DNA of 64,000 nt from Pseudomonas sp. B21-023 (GTDB lineage: Bacteria > Pseudomonadota > Gammaproteobacteria > Pseudomonadales > Pseudomonadaceae), in contig NZ_CP087190.1 in assembly GCF_024749165.1 (NCBI RefSeq), positions 2,701,501 through 2,765,500 of the forward strand, written 5' to 3'. The notes beneath the pieces are model-generated. The model was not told where the DNA came from and did not search any database. It was given only the letters and a program-made list of their open reading frames with translations. The translations under genes were made by a program, and so were the position numbers. Positions 44,188-52,241 of this stretch are shown here, piece after piece; position 1 is the stretch's first letter; every line of letters starts with the position of its first letter.

Positions 44188-44730
44188 ATGCGCCGCCTCG
44201 ACCTGGAATTCCAACCCCGCCACAGCAGCCCCCTGGCCTGGTCGTTGCTGGCCCTGGGCGGCGCCGTGCTGGCCGTGCTGGTGCTGGCCCAGCAGCAACT
44301 GGTGAGCGAGCAGGTGCACCTGGAAGGCCGCGTGCACCAACTCGAACTCAAGCTTGGCCGACGCCCGGCCACCGCCGCGGTGCAGAGCAGCGCGGTGATC
44401 CGCGAGCAGGCCGAGCGCCTGGCGCAGATGCGCAGCGTCTCGCAGCAGTTGCAGCGGCCATGGCAGCAGCTGTTCGCCATGCTCGAGGCGATGCCGCAGG
44501 AAGACGTGGCGCTGCTCAGCCTTACCCCCGACGCCCGCAAAGGCCAGGTACGCATCAGTGCCGAGGCGCGCAACCTCGAGGCCATGCTGCAGTACCACCA
44601 GCGCCTGGAGCGCAGCGCCGAGCTGTCGGACGTGTCGCTGCTCAACCACGAGGTGGTGGCCGGGCAGGTCGAGCATCCGGTGCGCTTCAACCTCACCGCC
44701 ACCTGGGAGACCGGCCATGCGCGTCCGTAG
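44188..44730 (+). CDS. PilN-like inner-membrane assembly protein
   Basis: 180 residues. A short cytoplasmic start (MRRLDLEFQPRHSSP, PilN-type), one membrane helix (WSLLALGGAVLAVLVLA), a coiled-coil stretch (about 40-85), then a ferredoxin-like periplasmic domain. PilN bridges PilM and PilO in type IV pilus alignment complexes. Starts 1 base after the preceding stop region and overlaps the next gene. Confidence 0.65.
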   Translation: MRRLDLEFQPRHSSPLAWSLLALGGAVLAVLVLAQQQLVSEQVHLEGRVHQLELKLGRRPATAAVQSSAVIREQAERLAQMRSVSQQLQRPWQQLFAMLEAMPQEDVALLSLTPDARKGQVRISAEARNLEAMLQYHQRLERSAELSDVSLLNHEVVAGQVEHPVRFNLTATWETGHARP

Positions 44731-45268
44731 CCTGATCGTCCATGAAGCGCTGCGGCGCCTGGGCCGGGCAGGGCTGGCCGCGGTGCTGGTCGGCGGCCTG
44801 GCCCTGGCAGTCGCCCTGGCCGGGGTGCTGCCCCAATGGCAAGCGGTGCGCGAACTGCGTGCCAGCGAGGCCGATGCCAGCGTCCAGGTGCAGCGCCTGG
44901 CGCGTGGCGAGCTCAAGGTGCAGGCCAAGCCCGAGCAGCAGGCGCTGGACGACCTGCGCCAGCAACTGCCCGGCCAGCCCCAGGCCAGCGAGCTGATCGA
45001 GCGCCTGTACCACCTGGCCAGCGCCGAGCGCATCAGCCTGGCCCGGGGCGAGTACGCCCTGGGCGTTGACCCGAAGACCCAGCTGGCGCGCTACCAGATC
45101 GTCCTGCCGGTGCGCGGCAGCTACCCGCAGATCCGTGGCTTTCTCAAGGCACTGCTCGGCCAACTGCCGACCTTGGTGCTGGAAGACCTCGAACTGCAAC
45201 GCAAGCGGATCGGTGACCGGGAACTGACCGGCCGTGTGCGCATGACCCTTTACCTGTCGAGGTCGTGA
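44717..45268 (+). CDS. PilO/GspM-like inner-membrane assembly protein
   Basis: 183 residues. One membrane helix (AAVLVGGLALAVALAGVLP), a coiled coil (about 40-85), and a ferredoxin-like domain (YQIVLPVRGSYPQIRGFLKA, LPTLVLEDLELQRK), the PilO signature. The ATG is 14 bases inside the PilN-like gene, so it is coupled. Confidence 0.7.
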   Translation: MRVRSLIVHEALRRLGRAGLAAVLVGGLALAVALAGVLPQWQAVRELRASEADASVQVQRLARGELKVQAKPEQQALDDLRQQLPGQPQASELIERLYHLASAERISLARGEYALGVDPKTQLARYQIVLPVRGSYPQIRGFLKALLGQLPTLVLEDLELQRKRIGDRELTGRVRMTLYLSRS

Positions 45269-45771
45269 TGAACACTCAGCGTGCGGTGATGTGGGCCGGG
45301 TTCCTGGGGTTGAGCGCGGCGCTGGCCTGGGCGCCGGGGCGCTGGTTCGGCGTGGTGGAGGATGAGCTGGCAGGCCCTGTCACGGAGCAAACCCGCCCCC
45401 AAGCGACACCCACGAACGTGGGAACGGGCTTGCCCCGCGATGAAGCCAAAAGCCCTTCACGCGACCTGTTCCCCAGCCAGCAATGGACCCCACCCCAGGC
45501 CCTGGCCACCGTCACCGAACAACCCGTGGTCAACACCCCGGAACCCGCCGCACCTACCGCCCCGACGCTGCCGTTTCGTTTCATCGGTCGCATGGGTGAG
45601 CGCGACGACCTGCAGATCTTCCTGCAGAGCGGCGAAAAGCTCTACGTCGTGCGCCAGGGCGATGTGATCGACGACACCTACCGTCTGGACCGCGTCTCGG
45701 CCACCGAGCTGAGCCTGGTCTACCTGCCACTGCATCAGCCACAGACCCTGTCTGTCGGGAGCGCACCATGA
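45268..45771 (+). CDS. PilP/GspC-like secretin-docking protein
   Basis: 167 residues from ATG 45268 (one base shared with the previous stop, TGATG). One N-terminal membrane helix, a Pro/Thr-rich linker (about 38-95), and a compact beta domain (PFRFIGRMGERDDLQIFLQ ... KLYVVRQGDVID) like the HR domain of GspC or PilP that contacts the secretin. Part of the linker (TNVGTGLPRDEAKS) is encoded by a sequence nearly identical to a REP unit, see the repeat at 45415-45449. Confidence 0.72.
   Translation: MNTQRAVMWAGFLGLSAALAWAPGRWFGVVEDELAGPVTEQTRPQATPTNVGTGLPRDEAKSPSRDLFPSQQWTPPQALATVTEQPVVNTPEPAAPTAPTLPFRFIGRMGERDDLQIFLQSGEKLYVVRQGDVIDDTYRLDRVSATELSLVYLPLHQPQTLSVGSAP
45415..45449 (+). repeat. REP-like unit embedded in frame in the PilP/GspC-like gene
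   Basis: GGGCTTGCCCCGCGATGA (45427-45444) is exactly the conserved core of the REP at 2331-2349, and the bases before it (AACGTGGGAACG) match the REP tail. It is read in frame as part of the flexible linker. Confidence 0.65.
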
Positions 45772-47645
45772 AACCGTCGAAGTTGTGCAAGCCTGCGCCG
45801 TTCGTGCTCCTGGCCCTGTGCGTGGCCATCGCCGGATGCGGCTCGAGCGCCGCGCGCAAGGACAGCCAGGAACTGATCAAGGAAGGCCAGTACGAGGCCG
45901 GCATCGCTCGCCTGGAAGAAGCCCTGCGCGAAGATCCGCGCGACACCGAGCTGAACATCGCCCTGGCCCACGGCCGCCAGGCCGCGGTCGAGGCACTGCT
46001 GACCCAGGCCGACAGCGACCGCGTGCGCCACGACTTCGCCGGCGCGCGCATGGGCTACGGTCGGGTGCTGACCATCGAGGCGAACAACCGCCGTGCCCAG
46101 GAGGGCATCCGCCAGCTGGAGCTGATCCGCACCCTCGACGACCGTGTCGCCCTTGGCCAGGCTGCATTGCGCCAGGGCGACCTGTTCGGCGCCGAGCGCT
46201 ACATGCGCGAGGTGCTGCGCCTCGACCCGCAGAACCAGAAGGGCCAGATGCTGCGCAGCGACATCGAGAACGTCCAGGCCCGTACCGCCACGCCTTACCC
46301 GCAACTGCGCAGCAAGCTGGAGCGCCCGGTTACCCTGGAGTTTCGCGATGCCGACCTGAAGACCATCTTCGAGGTGCTGGCCCAGGTCGCCGGGATCAAC
46401 TTCATCTTCGACAAGGACCTGCGCCCGGACATGAAGGCCACCATCTTCGTGCGCGAGGTGCGCATCGAGGATGCCGTGGCCCTGCTGCTGGAGCAGAACC
46501 AGCTGCGCCAGAAGATCGTCAACGACAACACCTTGCTGCTCTACCCGGACTCGCCGCAGAAGACCAAGGACTACCAGGAACTGGTCATGCGCACCTTCTA
46601 CCTGACCAGCATCGACGCCAACACCGCGCTGAACATGGTCAAGACCATGCTCAAGACCCGCGACGTGTTCGTCGACGAGCGCCTCAACACCCTGACCATG
46701 CGCGACACCCCCGACGCCGTGCGCATGGCCGAGAAGCTGCTGCAGTCCCAGGACCAGTCCAACCCCGAGGTGGTGCTGGAAGTGGAGGTGATGGAAGTGG
46801 CCACTTCGCGCATCCTCGACCTCGGCCTGCAATGGCCCAACACCTTCGGCGTGCTGACCAGCGACGGCAAGTCGGTGAGCGTGCTCGACCAGCTGCGCGG
46901 CATCGACTCCAGCCGCATCAGCATCTCGCCGGCGCCACAGGCCAAGATCAATGCCCAGGACAAGGACATCAACACCCTGGCAAGCCCGGTGATCCGGGTC
47001 AGCAACCGCGAACAGGCGCGCATCCACATCGGTCAGCGGGTGCCGATCATCAGCGCCACCTCGGTGCCCTCGACCCAAGGCCCGGTGATCACCGAAAGCG
47101 TCACCTACCTGGATGTCGGCCTCAAGCTCGAAGTGCAGCCCACCGTGCACCTGAACAACGAGGTGGCGATCAAGGTGGCCCTGGAAGTGAGCAACGCCAC
47201 GCCCCTGGAGGCCACGCGCCAGGGCACCATTCCGGTCCAGGTCGATACCCGCAACGCCCAGACCAGCCTGCGCCTGCACGATGGCGAGACCCAAGTGCTG
47301 GCCGGCCTGGTGCGCAACGACCACAACGCCAGCGGCAACAAGATCCCGGGGCTGGGCGACATTCCCGGCCTGGGCCGGCTGTTCGGCAGCAACAAGGACG
47401 ACATGAGCAAGTCCGAACTGGTGCTGGCGATCACCCCGCGCATCGTGCGCAACCTGCCGTACCAGAGCCCGTCGGACATGGAGTTCGCCACTGGCACCGA
47501 GTCGGCCCTGCAGGTGCGCCAGCTGGCGCAACCGGCGCCGGCCAGCGCGCTGCCCGCCGACGCCCCGGCTGACGAGCCGGCCGCGGCGCCACTGGTAGAG
47601 GGGCAGATGGCCGTGGTGCCTGCCGCCGCGAGGCCACGGCCATGA
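45768..47645 (+). CDS. gspD: Secretin lipoprotein (GspD/PilQ-like) with N-terminal TPR-like region
   Basis: 625 residues. Lipobox AIAGC gives a lipidated Cys near residue 24. Residues 30-175 form TPR-like repeats (EGQYEAGIARLEEALREDP, RQGDLFGAERYMREVLRLDP). An N0/N1-type domain follows (RDADLKTIFEVLAQVAGINF), then the secretin core with VPIISATSVPSTQGPV, GLKLEVQPTV and LAGLVRNDHNASGNKIPGLG. A Pro/Ala-rich tail ends the protein. Self-lipidation makes a separate pilotin less necessary. Overlaps the preceding stop (ATGA). Confidence 0.9.
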   Translation: MKPSKLCKPAPFVLLALCVAIAGCGSSAARKDSQELIKEGQYEAGIARLEEALREDPRDTELNIALAHGRQAAVEALLTQADSDRVRHDFAGARMGYGRVLTIEANNRRAQEGIRQLELIRTLDDRVALGQAALRQGDLFGAERYMREVLRLDPQNQKGQMLRSDIENVQARTATPYPQLRSKLERPVTLEFRDADLKTIFEVLAQVAGINFIFDKDLRPDMKATIFVREVRIEDAVALLLEQNQLRQKIVNDNTLLLYPDSPQKTKDYQELVMRTFYLTSIDANTALNMVKTMLKTRDVFVDERLNTLTMRDTPDAVRMAEKLLQSQDQSNPEVVLEVEVMEVATSRILDLGLQWPNTFGVLTSDGKSVSVLDQLRGIDSSRISISPAPQAKINAQDKDINTLASPVIRVSNREQARIHIGQRVPIISATSVPSTQGPVITESVTYLDVGLKLEVQPTVHLNNEVAIKVALEVSNATPLEATRQGTIPVQVDTRNAQTSLRLHDGETQVLAGLVRNDHNASGNKIPGLGDIPGLGRLFGSNKDDMSKSELVLAITPRIVRNLPYQSPSDMEFATGTESALQVRQLAQPAPASALPADAPADEPAAAPLVEGQMAVVPAAARPRP

Positions 47646-48115
47646 CACGCCGCCAGCAGGGTTTCAGCCTGATCGAAGTGGTACTGACCCTGGCATTGCT
47701 CGGGCTGCTCGCCACCATGGCCGCGCCCTTGACCGAGACCGTGGTGCGCCGGGGCAAGGAGCAGCAGCTGCGTGAGGCCCTGTATCAGCTGCGCGACGCC
47801 ATCGACGCCTACAAGCGCGCCTTCGACGCCGGCTACATCGAGAAGCGCCTGAACGCCAGCGGTTATCCGCCGAACCTGCAGGTGCTGGTGGACGGCGTGC
47901 GCGATGTGCGCAGCGCCAAGGGTGCGAAGTTCTACTTCCTGCGTCGCATCCCCCACGACCCGCTGCGCGCCGCCAAGGACGACGACCAGGGCGGCTGGGG
48001 CCTGCGCGCCTACGACAGCGCGGCCGACAGCCCGCGTGAGGGCGAGGATGTGTTCGACGTGTATTCCAAGGCCAGCGGCAAAGGCCTGAACAACGTGCCC
48101 TACGGGCAATGGTGA
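47642..48115 (+). CDS. gspG: Major pseudopilin-like protein (GspG type)
   Basis: 157 residues. MTRRQQG-FSLIEVVLTLAL is a class III prepilin signal with cleavage after Gly7 and Glu at +5. The long helix is followed by a GspG-like globular part with GYIEKRLNASGYPPNLQVLV and a C-terminal DVFDVYSKASGKGLN. No prepilin peptidase gene is in the window; the chromosomal PilD would have to process it. Confidence 0.85.
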   Translation: MTRRQQGFSLIEVVLTLALLGLLATMAAPLTETVVRRGKEQQLREALYQLRDAIDAYKRAFDAGYIEKRLNASGYPPNLQVLVDGVRDVRSAKGAKFYFLRRIPHDPLRAAKDDDQGGWGLRAYDSAADSPREGEDVFDVYSKASGKGLNNVPYGQW

Positions 48116-48120
48116 CGGCG

Positions 48121-48495
48121 ATGAAAGCGAGCAGAGGCTTCACCCTCATCGAGCTGCTGGTGGTGATGGCGATCATCGCCACCCTGATGACCATCGCCAT
48201 GCCGCGCTACTTCAACAGCCTGGAGGCCTCCCGCGAGGCCACCCTGCGCCAGAGCCTGGCGGTGCTGCGCGAGGCCCTGGATCACTACTACGGCGACACC
48301 GGGCACTACCCCGATTCGATCGACCAGCTGGTGGAGCAGCGCTACCTGCGCAACACCCCGGTCGATCCGATCACCGAGCGGCGCGATGCCTGGCAGCTGG
48401 TGCCGCCGCCCGAGGGCGTTTCCGGCGCGGTGGCCGACATCAAGAGCGGAGCAACCGGGAGGGCGCGCGATGGCAGCCTCTATGCCGAATGGTGA
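48121..48495 (+). CDS. Second pseudopilin-like protein (GspG/GspH type)
   Basis: 124 residues from ATG 48121 (ATG 48109 also possible). MKASRG-FTLIELLVVMAII is a textbook prepilin signal with cleavage after Gly6. LREALDHYYGDTGHYPDSID and NTPVDPITERRDAWQLVPPP follow the GspG pattern (G-x-Y-P and the D-P-x-x calcium-loop region). Having two GspG-like subunits is unusual; one may be a minor tip protein. Confidence 0.85.
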   Translation: MKASRGFTLIELLVVMAIIATLMTIAMPRYFNSLEASREATLRQSLAVLREALDHYYGDTGHYPDSIDQLVEQRYLRNTPVDPITERRDAWQLVPPPEGVSGAVADIKSGATGRARDGSLYAEW

Positions 48496-48991
48496 AGCCG
48501 GCTTCACCTACCTGGGCGTGCTGCTGCTGATCGCCGTCAGCAGCATGGCCCTGGCGGCCACCGGCACCCTGTGGGCCACCAGCCAGCAGCGCGAGCACGA
48601 GCGCCAGCTGCTGTGGGTGGGCGGCCAGTACGCCCAGGCCCTGCGCAGCTACTACCGCGCCTCGCCGGGCCTGGCCCAGTATCCGCAGGACCTTGGGGAA
48701 CTGGTGGAAGACAACCGTTTCCCGTCGCCGCAGCGCCACCTGCGTCGGCTCTACCCGGACCCTGTCGGTGGCGGCGAAGAATGGGGCCTGTTGCGCGCGG
48801 TCGATGGCCGCATCACCGGGGTGTACAGCCGCTCCGACGCCGCGCCGCTCAAGCGCAGCGGTTTCGACGCCCAGTGGAGCGCCTTCGAGGGGCTGGAGCA
48901 CTACAGCGACTGGCAGTTCGTCGCCGAGCAGGCCTTTGCCGAGAGCGCCGCTGGCGCCCGTCCACACGCCGGCCTGGGAGAAGCGCCATGA
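48470..48991 (+). CDS. Third, atypical pseudopilin-like protein
   Basis: 173 residues from ATG 48470 (GGGAGGG upstream), overlapping the previous gene by 26 bases. The N-terminus MAASMPNGEAG-FTYLGVLLLIAV has a Gly-Phe cleavage site and a hydrophobic helix but lacks the Glu at +5. The globular part (WVGGQYAQALRSYYRASPG, QYPQDLGELVEDNRFPSPQR, RHLRRLYPDPVGGGEEWGLL) resembles GspG-like minor subunits. Lack of Glu5 is typical of tip pseudopilins such as GspK. Confidence 0.7.
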   Translation: MAASMPNGEAGFTYLGVLLLIAVSSMALAATGTLWATSQQREHERQLLWVGGQYAQALRSYYRASPGLAQYPQDLGELVEDNRFPSPQRHLRRLYPDPVGGGEEWGLLRAVDGRITGVYSRSDAAPLKRSGFDAQWSAFEGLEHYSDWQFVAEQAFAESAAGARPHAGLGEAP

Positions 48992-49383
48992 AACGCCTGG
49001 CCGCGCGGGTGTGCCTGTGCCTGGCCCTGTTGCATGGCCAGGCACAGGCCGGGGCCGAGGACGAGATGATGGGTTTCATCGTCGACAACACCATCTCGCA
49101 CATCGGCCACGACTTCTATCACGCCTTCAGCGACCGGCTGCGCGCCACCAGCCGGCTCGACTTCAACCTGGTGGTGCGCGAACGCCCGGATGCCCGCTGG
49201 GGCAGCCTGGTGACGGTGGAGTACGAACGCGAGGTGCTGTACCGGCGCTTCCTGCCGCCCAACACCACGCAACTGAACGACGAGGCCATCGCGGCCGCCG
49301 ACCTGGTCAGGCAGCAGATCATCCAGCGCAAATTGCAACGGCTGCTGCAGGACACAACCGATCTGGAGAGGGACGAGCTATGA
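48988..49383 (+). CDS. csgE: Curli assembly factor CsgE
   Basis: 131 residues. Signal peptide MKRLAARVCLCLALLHGQAQA, then a CsgE domain: FIVDNTISHIGHDFYHAFSD, DFNLVVRERPDARWGSLVTV and VLYRRFLPPNTTQLND. CsgE caps the CsgG pore from the periplasmic side and delivers curlin. Its ATG overlaps the stop of the third pseudopilin, so it belongs to the same operon as the T2SS-like genes. Confidence 0.9.
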   Translation: MKRLAARVCLCLALLHGQAQAGAEDEMMGFIVDNTISHIGHDFYHAFSDRLRATSRLDFNLVVRERPDARWGSLVTVEYEREVLYRRFLPPNTTQLNDEAIAAADLVRQQIIQRKLQRLLQDTTDLERDEL

Positions 49384-49799
49384 GCAACCACCTTGCACGA
49401 CGCATCGCCGCCTGCCTGCTGGCCGTCGGCCTCGGTGGCCAGGCCCTGGCCACCGAGCTGGTGTACACCCCGGTCAACCCGTCCTTCGGCGGCAATCCGA
49501 TCAATGGCGCCTGGCTGTTGAACAACGCCCAGGCGCAGAACGACTACGACGATCCCGACCTCAAGGACCGCAGCTCGGCATTCGCCGGCACCTCGGCCCT
49601 GGAGCGCTTCAGCAACCAGCTCGAGTCGCGCCTGCTCGGGCAGTTGCTGGACAACATCAGCAACGGCAACACCGGCAGCATGTCCACCGACGCCTTCCTG
49701 ATCGACGTGATCGACGATTCCGGGGCGCTGAGCATCAAGGTCACCGACCGGGCCACCGGGGAAGTCTCGATCATCGAGGTCAGCGGCCTGAACCCCTGA
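49380..49799 (+). CDS. csgF: Curli assembly factor CsgF
   Basis: 139 residues. Signal peptide to about residue 24, then ELVYTPVNPSFGGNPINGAW, the conserved CsgF N-terminus that inserts into the CsgG barrel, followed by LLNNAQAQNDYDDPD and a C-terminal domain. In curli systems CsgF couples secretion to nucleation at the cell surface. The ATG overlaps the csgE stop. Confidence 0.93.
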   Translation: MSNHLARRIAACLLAVGLGGQALATELVYTPVNPSFGGNPINGAWLLNNAQAQNDYDDPDLKDRSSAFAGTSALERFSNQLESRLLGQLLDNISNGNTGSMSTDAFLIDVIDDSGALSIKVTDRATGEVSIIEVSGLNP

Positions 49800-49831
49800 G
49801 AGGGACGGGTCTTTACTGGGGAGAGAACGCC

Positions 49832-50683
49832 ATGAAACGCCTGCTGAGCACACTGCTGATCCTCACCGCCCTGGCTAGCCTGCAAGGTTGCGGCCTGCGC
49901 GAGCCGATGCCCGCCGAACAAGACCCTGAGACTCCGACGCTGACACCGCGGGCCTCGACCTACTACGACCTGGTCAACATGCCCCGGCCCCGTGGCCGGC
50001 TGATGGCGGTGGTATACGGCTTCCGCGACCAGACCGGGCAGTACAAGCCGACTCCGGCCAGCTCGTTCTCCACCAGTGTCACCCAGGGGGCGGCGAGCAT
50101 GCTGATGGACGCCCTCAACGCCAGTGGCTGGTTCGTGGTGCTCGAGCGCGAGGGCCTGCAGAACCTGCTGACCGAGCGCAAGATCATCCGCGCCTCGCAG
50201 AAGAAGCCTGACGTTGCCGAGAACATCCAGGGCGAACTGCCGCCGTTGCAGGCGGCCAACCTGATGCTCGAGGGCGGCATCATTGCCTACGACACCAACG
50301 TGCGCAGCGGCGGCGAGGGCGCCCGCTACCTGGGCATCGGCCTGTCCCGCGAGTACCGGGTCGACCAGGTCACGGTCAACCTGCGGGCGGTGGACGTGCG
50401 CACCGGGCAGGTGCTGGCCAACGTGATGACCAGCAAGACCATCTACTCGGTCGGGCAGAACGCCGGGGTGTTCAAGTTCATCGAGTTCAAGAAGCTGCTC
50501 GAGGCCGAGGTCGGCTACACCACCAACGAGCCGGCGCAGCTGTGCGTGTTGTCGGCCATCGAAGCCGCGGTGGGCCACCTGCTGGCCCAGGGCATCGAGC
50601 GGCGGCTGTGGCAGGTGGCCGGGGACGGGGCGGGGGACAAGGCGGTGCTGGACAAGTACCTGAGTCAGTACCAGCAGCAGTAG
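49832..50683 (+). CDS. csgG: Curli secretion channel CsgG
   Basis: 283 residues. Lipobox ASLQGC gives a lipidated Cys near 20. RGRLMAVVYGFRDQTGQYKP, SMLMDALNASGWFVVLEREG, QLQAANLMLEGGIIAYDTN-type residues and YRVDQVTVNLRAVDVRTGQV are diagnostic of CsgG, the nonameric outer-membrane pore. Complete length. It ends the operon 8 bases before a candidate terminator. No csgA, csgB, csgC or csgD is present. Confidence 0.94.
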   Translation: MKRLLSTLLILTALASLQGCGLREPMPAEQDPETPTLTPRASTYYDLVNMPRPRGRLMAVVYGFRDQTGQYKPTPASSFSTSVTQGAASMLMDALNASGWFVVLEREGLQNLLTERKIIRASQKKPDVAENIQGELPPLQAANLMLEGGIIAYDTNVRSGGEGARYLGIGLSREYRVDQVTVNLRAVDVRTGQVLANVMTSKTIYSVGQNAGVFKFIEFKKLLEAEVGYTTNEPAQLCVLSAIEAAVGHLLAQGIERRLWQVAGDGAGDKAVLDKYLSQYQQQ

Positions 50684-50690
50684 CGGGCAA

Positions 50691-50719
50691 CGGGGGCACG
50701 TGGTCCGTCGACGCCCCCG
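50691..50719 (+). terminator. Hairpin after csgG
   Basis: CGGGGGC (50691-50697) pairs with GCCCCCG (50713-50719), 7 bp with a 15-base loop, 8 bases after the csgG stop. Confidence 0.5.
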
Positions 50720-50796
50720 GCAGTCGGCATTTCAAAGCAAATCAAACTTTGCAGCCGTGGCGGTATCTCCATTGAACGCAACCAGGAGAAATCACC

Positions 50797-50964
50797 ATGT
50801 CAGATCCACGCCAATCGCCGGCCAAGCAGGGCCCGCACTCATCCGAGCAGGCCACCGCGCCCGACGACCTCGGCTTCGACCCGGACTCGCCGGATGTCGA
50901 TGACCCGCAGGTTGATCCCCAGGGGCCGGCCAAGCCACCGAGGGATGTCGAAAAGGAGGCCTGA
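50797..50964 (+). CDS. Small acidic Pro/Asp-rich hypothetical protein
   Basis: 55 residues: starts MSDPRQSPAKQG, continues with a repeated Asp/Pro pattern (DDLGFDPDSPDVDDPQVDP) and ends KPPRDVEKEA. It looks disordered and soluble, without signal peptide. AGGAGA lies 9 bases before the ATG, and a gap and terminator separate it from csgG. Its stop is 1 base from the stop of the convergent HxlR gene. Similar tiny acidic proteins are common in Pseudomonas; function unknown. Confidence 0.7.
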   Translation: MSDPRQSPAKQGPHSSEQATAPDDLGFDPDSPDVDDPQVDPQGPAKPPRDVEKEA

Positions 50965-50965
50965 A

Positions 50966-51349
50966 TCATTCGGCGCATTGGTCATACAGCCGGCGTGCCA
51001 GAAGAATCGCCGGCATGTTCGACTCCGCCCACTGCGCCAGACGCTCCACCGTACCGCCCAGTGTCGCGCCCAGTTCGGTGAGGGCGTATTCGACGGTGGG
51101 CGGTACGCTCGGATGCACCTGGCGCTCCACCAGGCCGTCGCGTTCGAGCCGCTTCAGGGTTTGCGACAGCACCTTCTGCGATACACCGGCGATATCTCGG
51201 CGCAGCTGGTTGAAGCGCACCCGCTCACCGGCGCTGAGGCGGTCGATGAGCAACAGCACCCATTTGTCGGCGAGGCGATCGAGCACCAGGCGGGCCGGGC
51301 AATTCGGGGCGAACACGTCGTAGGCGGGGCATTCGCGGTAATGGGCCAT
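50966..51349 (-). CDS. HxlR-family transcriptional regulator
   Basis: 127 residues. Winged helix typical of HxlR: CPARLVLDRLADKWVLLLID, FNQLRRDIAGVSQKVLSQTL, RLERDGLVERQVHPSVPPTV, EYALTELGATL. The N-terminal Cys residues (RECPAYD, PNCPARL) fit redox- or aldehyde-responsive members. GGAG lies 6 bases before the ATG. It is divergent from the SnoaL-like gene, which it probably controls from the 129-base gap. Confidence 0.9.
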   Translation of the reverse strand: MAHYRECPAYDVFAPNCPARLVLDRLADKWVLLLIDRLSAGERVRFNQLRRDIAGVSQKVLSQTLKRLERDGLVERQVHPSVPPTVEYALTELGATLGGTVERLAQWAESNMPAILLARRLYDQCAE

Positions 51350-51478
51350 GGGTTACTCCAAGGTAATCAGGTGAGTGAAAAGTGCCTTCTTGAGCGCCTG
51401 GGCGGGACTGGTTAGGCTTTTATCCATGGTTCGCGGCCGCGCCATACCCACCCGTTGAATGCACTGAAGGAAACTGAG

Positions 51479-52033
51479 ATGAACACCGAACCCAAGGCTT
51501 CGGCGCTGCGTGCTGGCCGCTGGATCACCCTGTTGCTGCTGAGCGCGGCGGCCAATCCGGGCAATGCCGGCGAGCTGGTGACTCCGGCCACCCTGGTCGT
51601 GGACCGGAGCCTGCCCAAGGCCCAGCTGGAGCAGCAGATCCTCGCCGCCCGCCGCTACGACACCTTCTGGAACACCGGCGACGAGGCCATGGCCCGCGCC
51701 GCGCTGGCCAGCGACTTTCGCGACAACACCCTGCCACCGGGACGGCCACAGGGCGTGGAAGGGCCATTGAGCGCTTCCAGGGCATTTCGCGCAGCGGTGC
51801 CGGACCTGCGCTGCGAGGTGCTGCAGATGATCGTCGCAGGCGACCGGGTCACCGCGGCGCTGCGTTTCACCGGGCACTTCAGCGGCAAGCTGGGCGAGCA
51901 CCAGGGGCAGGGCCAGGCCATCGATTTCATCGCCATGGATATCTACCGTGTCGCCGAGGGCCGGATCGCCGAGGACTGGCATCTGGAGGACAACCTTGCG
52001 TTCATGCGGCAGGCGGGGTTGGTTGGGCGTTGA
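51479..52033 (+). CDS. Exported SnoaL-like (NTF2-fold) protein
   Basis: 184 residues from ATG 51479. A signal peptide (WITLLLLSAAANPGNAG) is followed by the SnoaL/ester-cyclase fold: ARRYDTFWNTGDEAMARAAL, SDFRDNTLPPGRPQGVEGPL, LRFTGHFSGKLG and ISDWHLEDNL-like AEDWHLEDNLAFMRQAGLV. Such proteins are isomerases, cyclases or ligand binders; the reaction is unknown. Probably under the divergent HxlR regulator. Confidence 0.78.
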   Translation: MNTEPKASALRAGRWITLLLLSAAANPGNAGELVTPATLVVDRSLPKAQLEQQILAARRYDTFWNTGDEAMARAALASDFRDNTLPPGRPQGVEGPLSASRAFRAAVPDLRCEVLQMIVAGDRVTAALRFTGHFSGKLGEHQGQGQAIDFIAMDIYRVAEGRIAEDWHLEDNLAFMRQAGLVGR

Positions 52034-52076
52034 ATACCCGGGCCGGCCTTGATCCAGGGTTGTCAGGACTGGCCTC

Positions 52077-52218
52077 ATCGCCGGCAAGCCGGCTCCCACA
52101 GGTTCAGTGCATGGCGTGACATTTGCGCGGTCGGTGTGGGAGCAAAGCCAGCTCTCACAGAGATGGCGCTTGGCTTGAGGGCGGCGCGGTCGGTGTGGGA
52201 GCCGGCTTGCCGGCGAAA
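52077..52218. repeat. REP cluster (three units, GCCGGCAAGCCGGC type)
   Basis: One unit at 52077-52100, a decayed inverse unit at 52135-52159 (GTGGGAGCAAAGCCAGCTCT) and a good inverse unit at 52195-52218. It fills the gap between convergent SnoaL-like and deacetylase genes. Confidence 0.8.
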
Positions 52219-52241
52219 GGGCGCTAAGCACCCCCTGTCGG

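Noticed and set aside
45735..47648. 637-codon minus-strand ORF opposite the secretin gene
   Set aside because: Shadow of the secretin: no family motif, rich in His/Gly/Leu, start and stop do not fit any operon.
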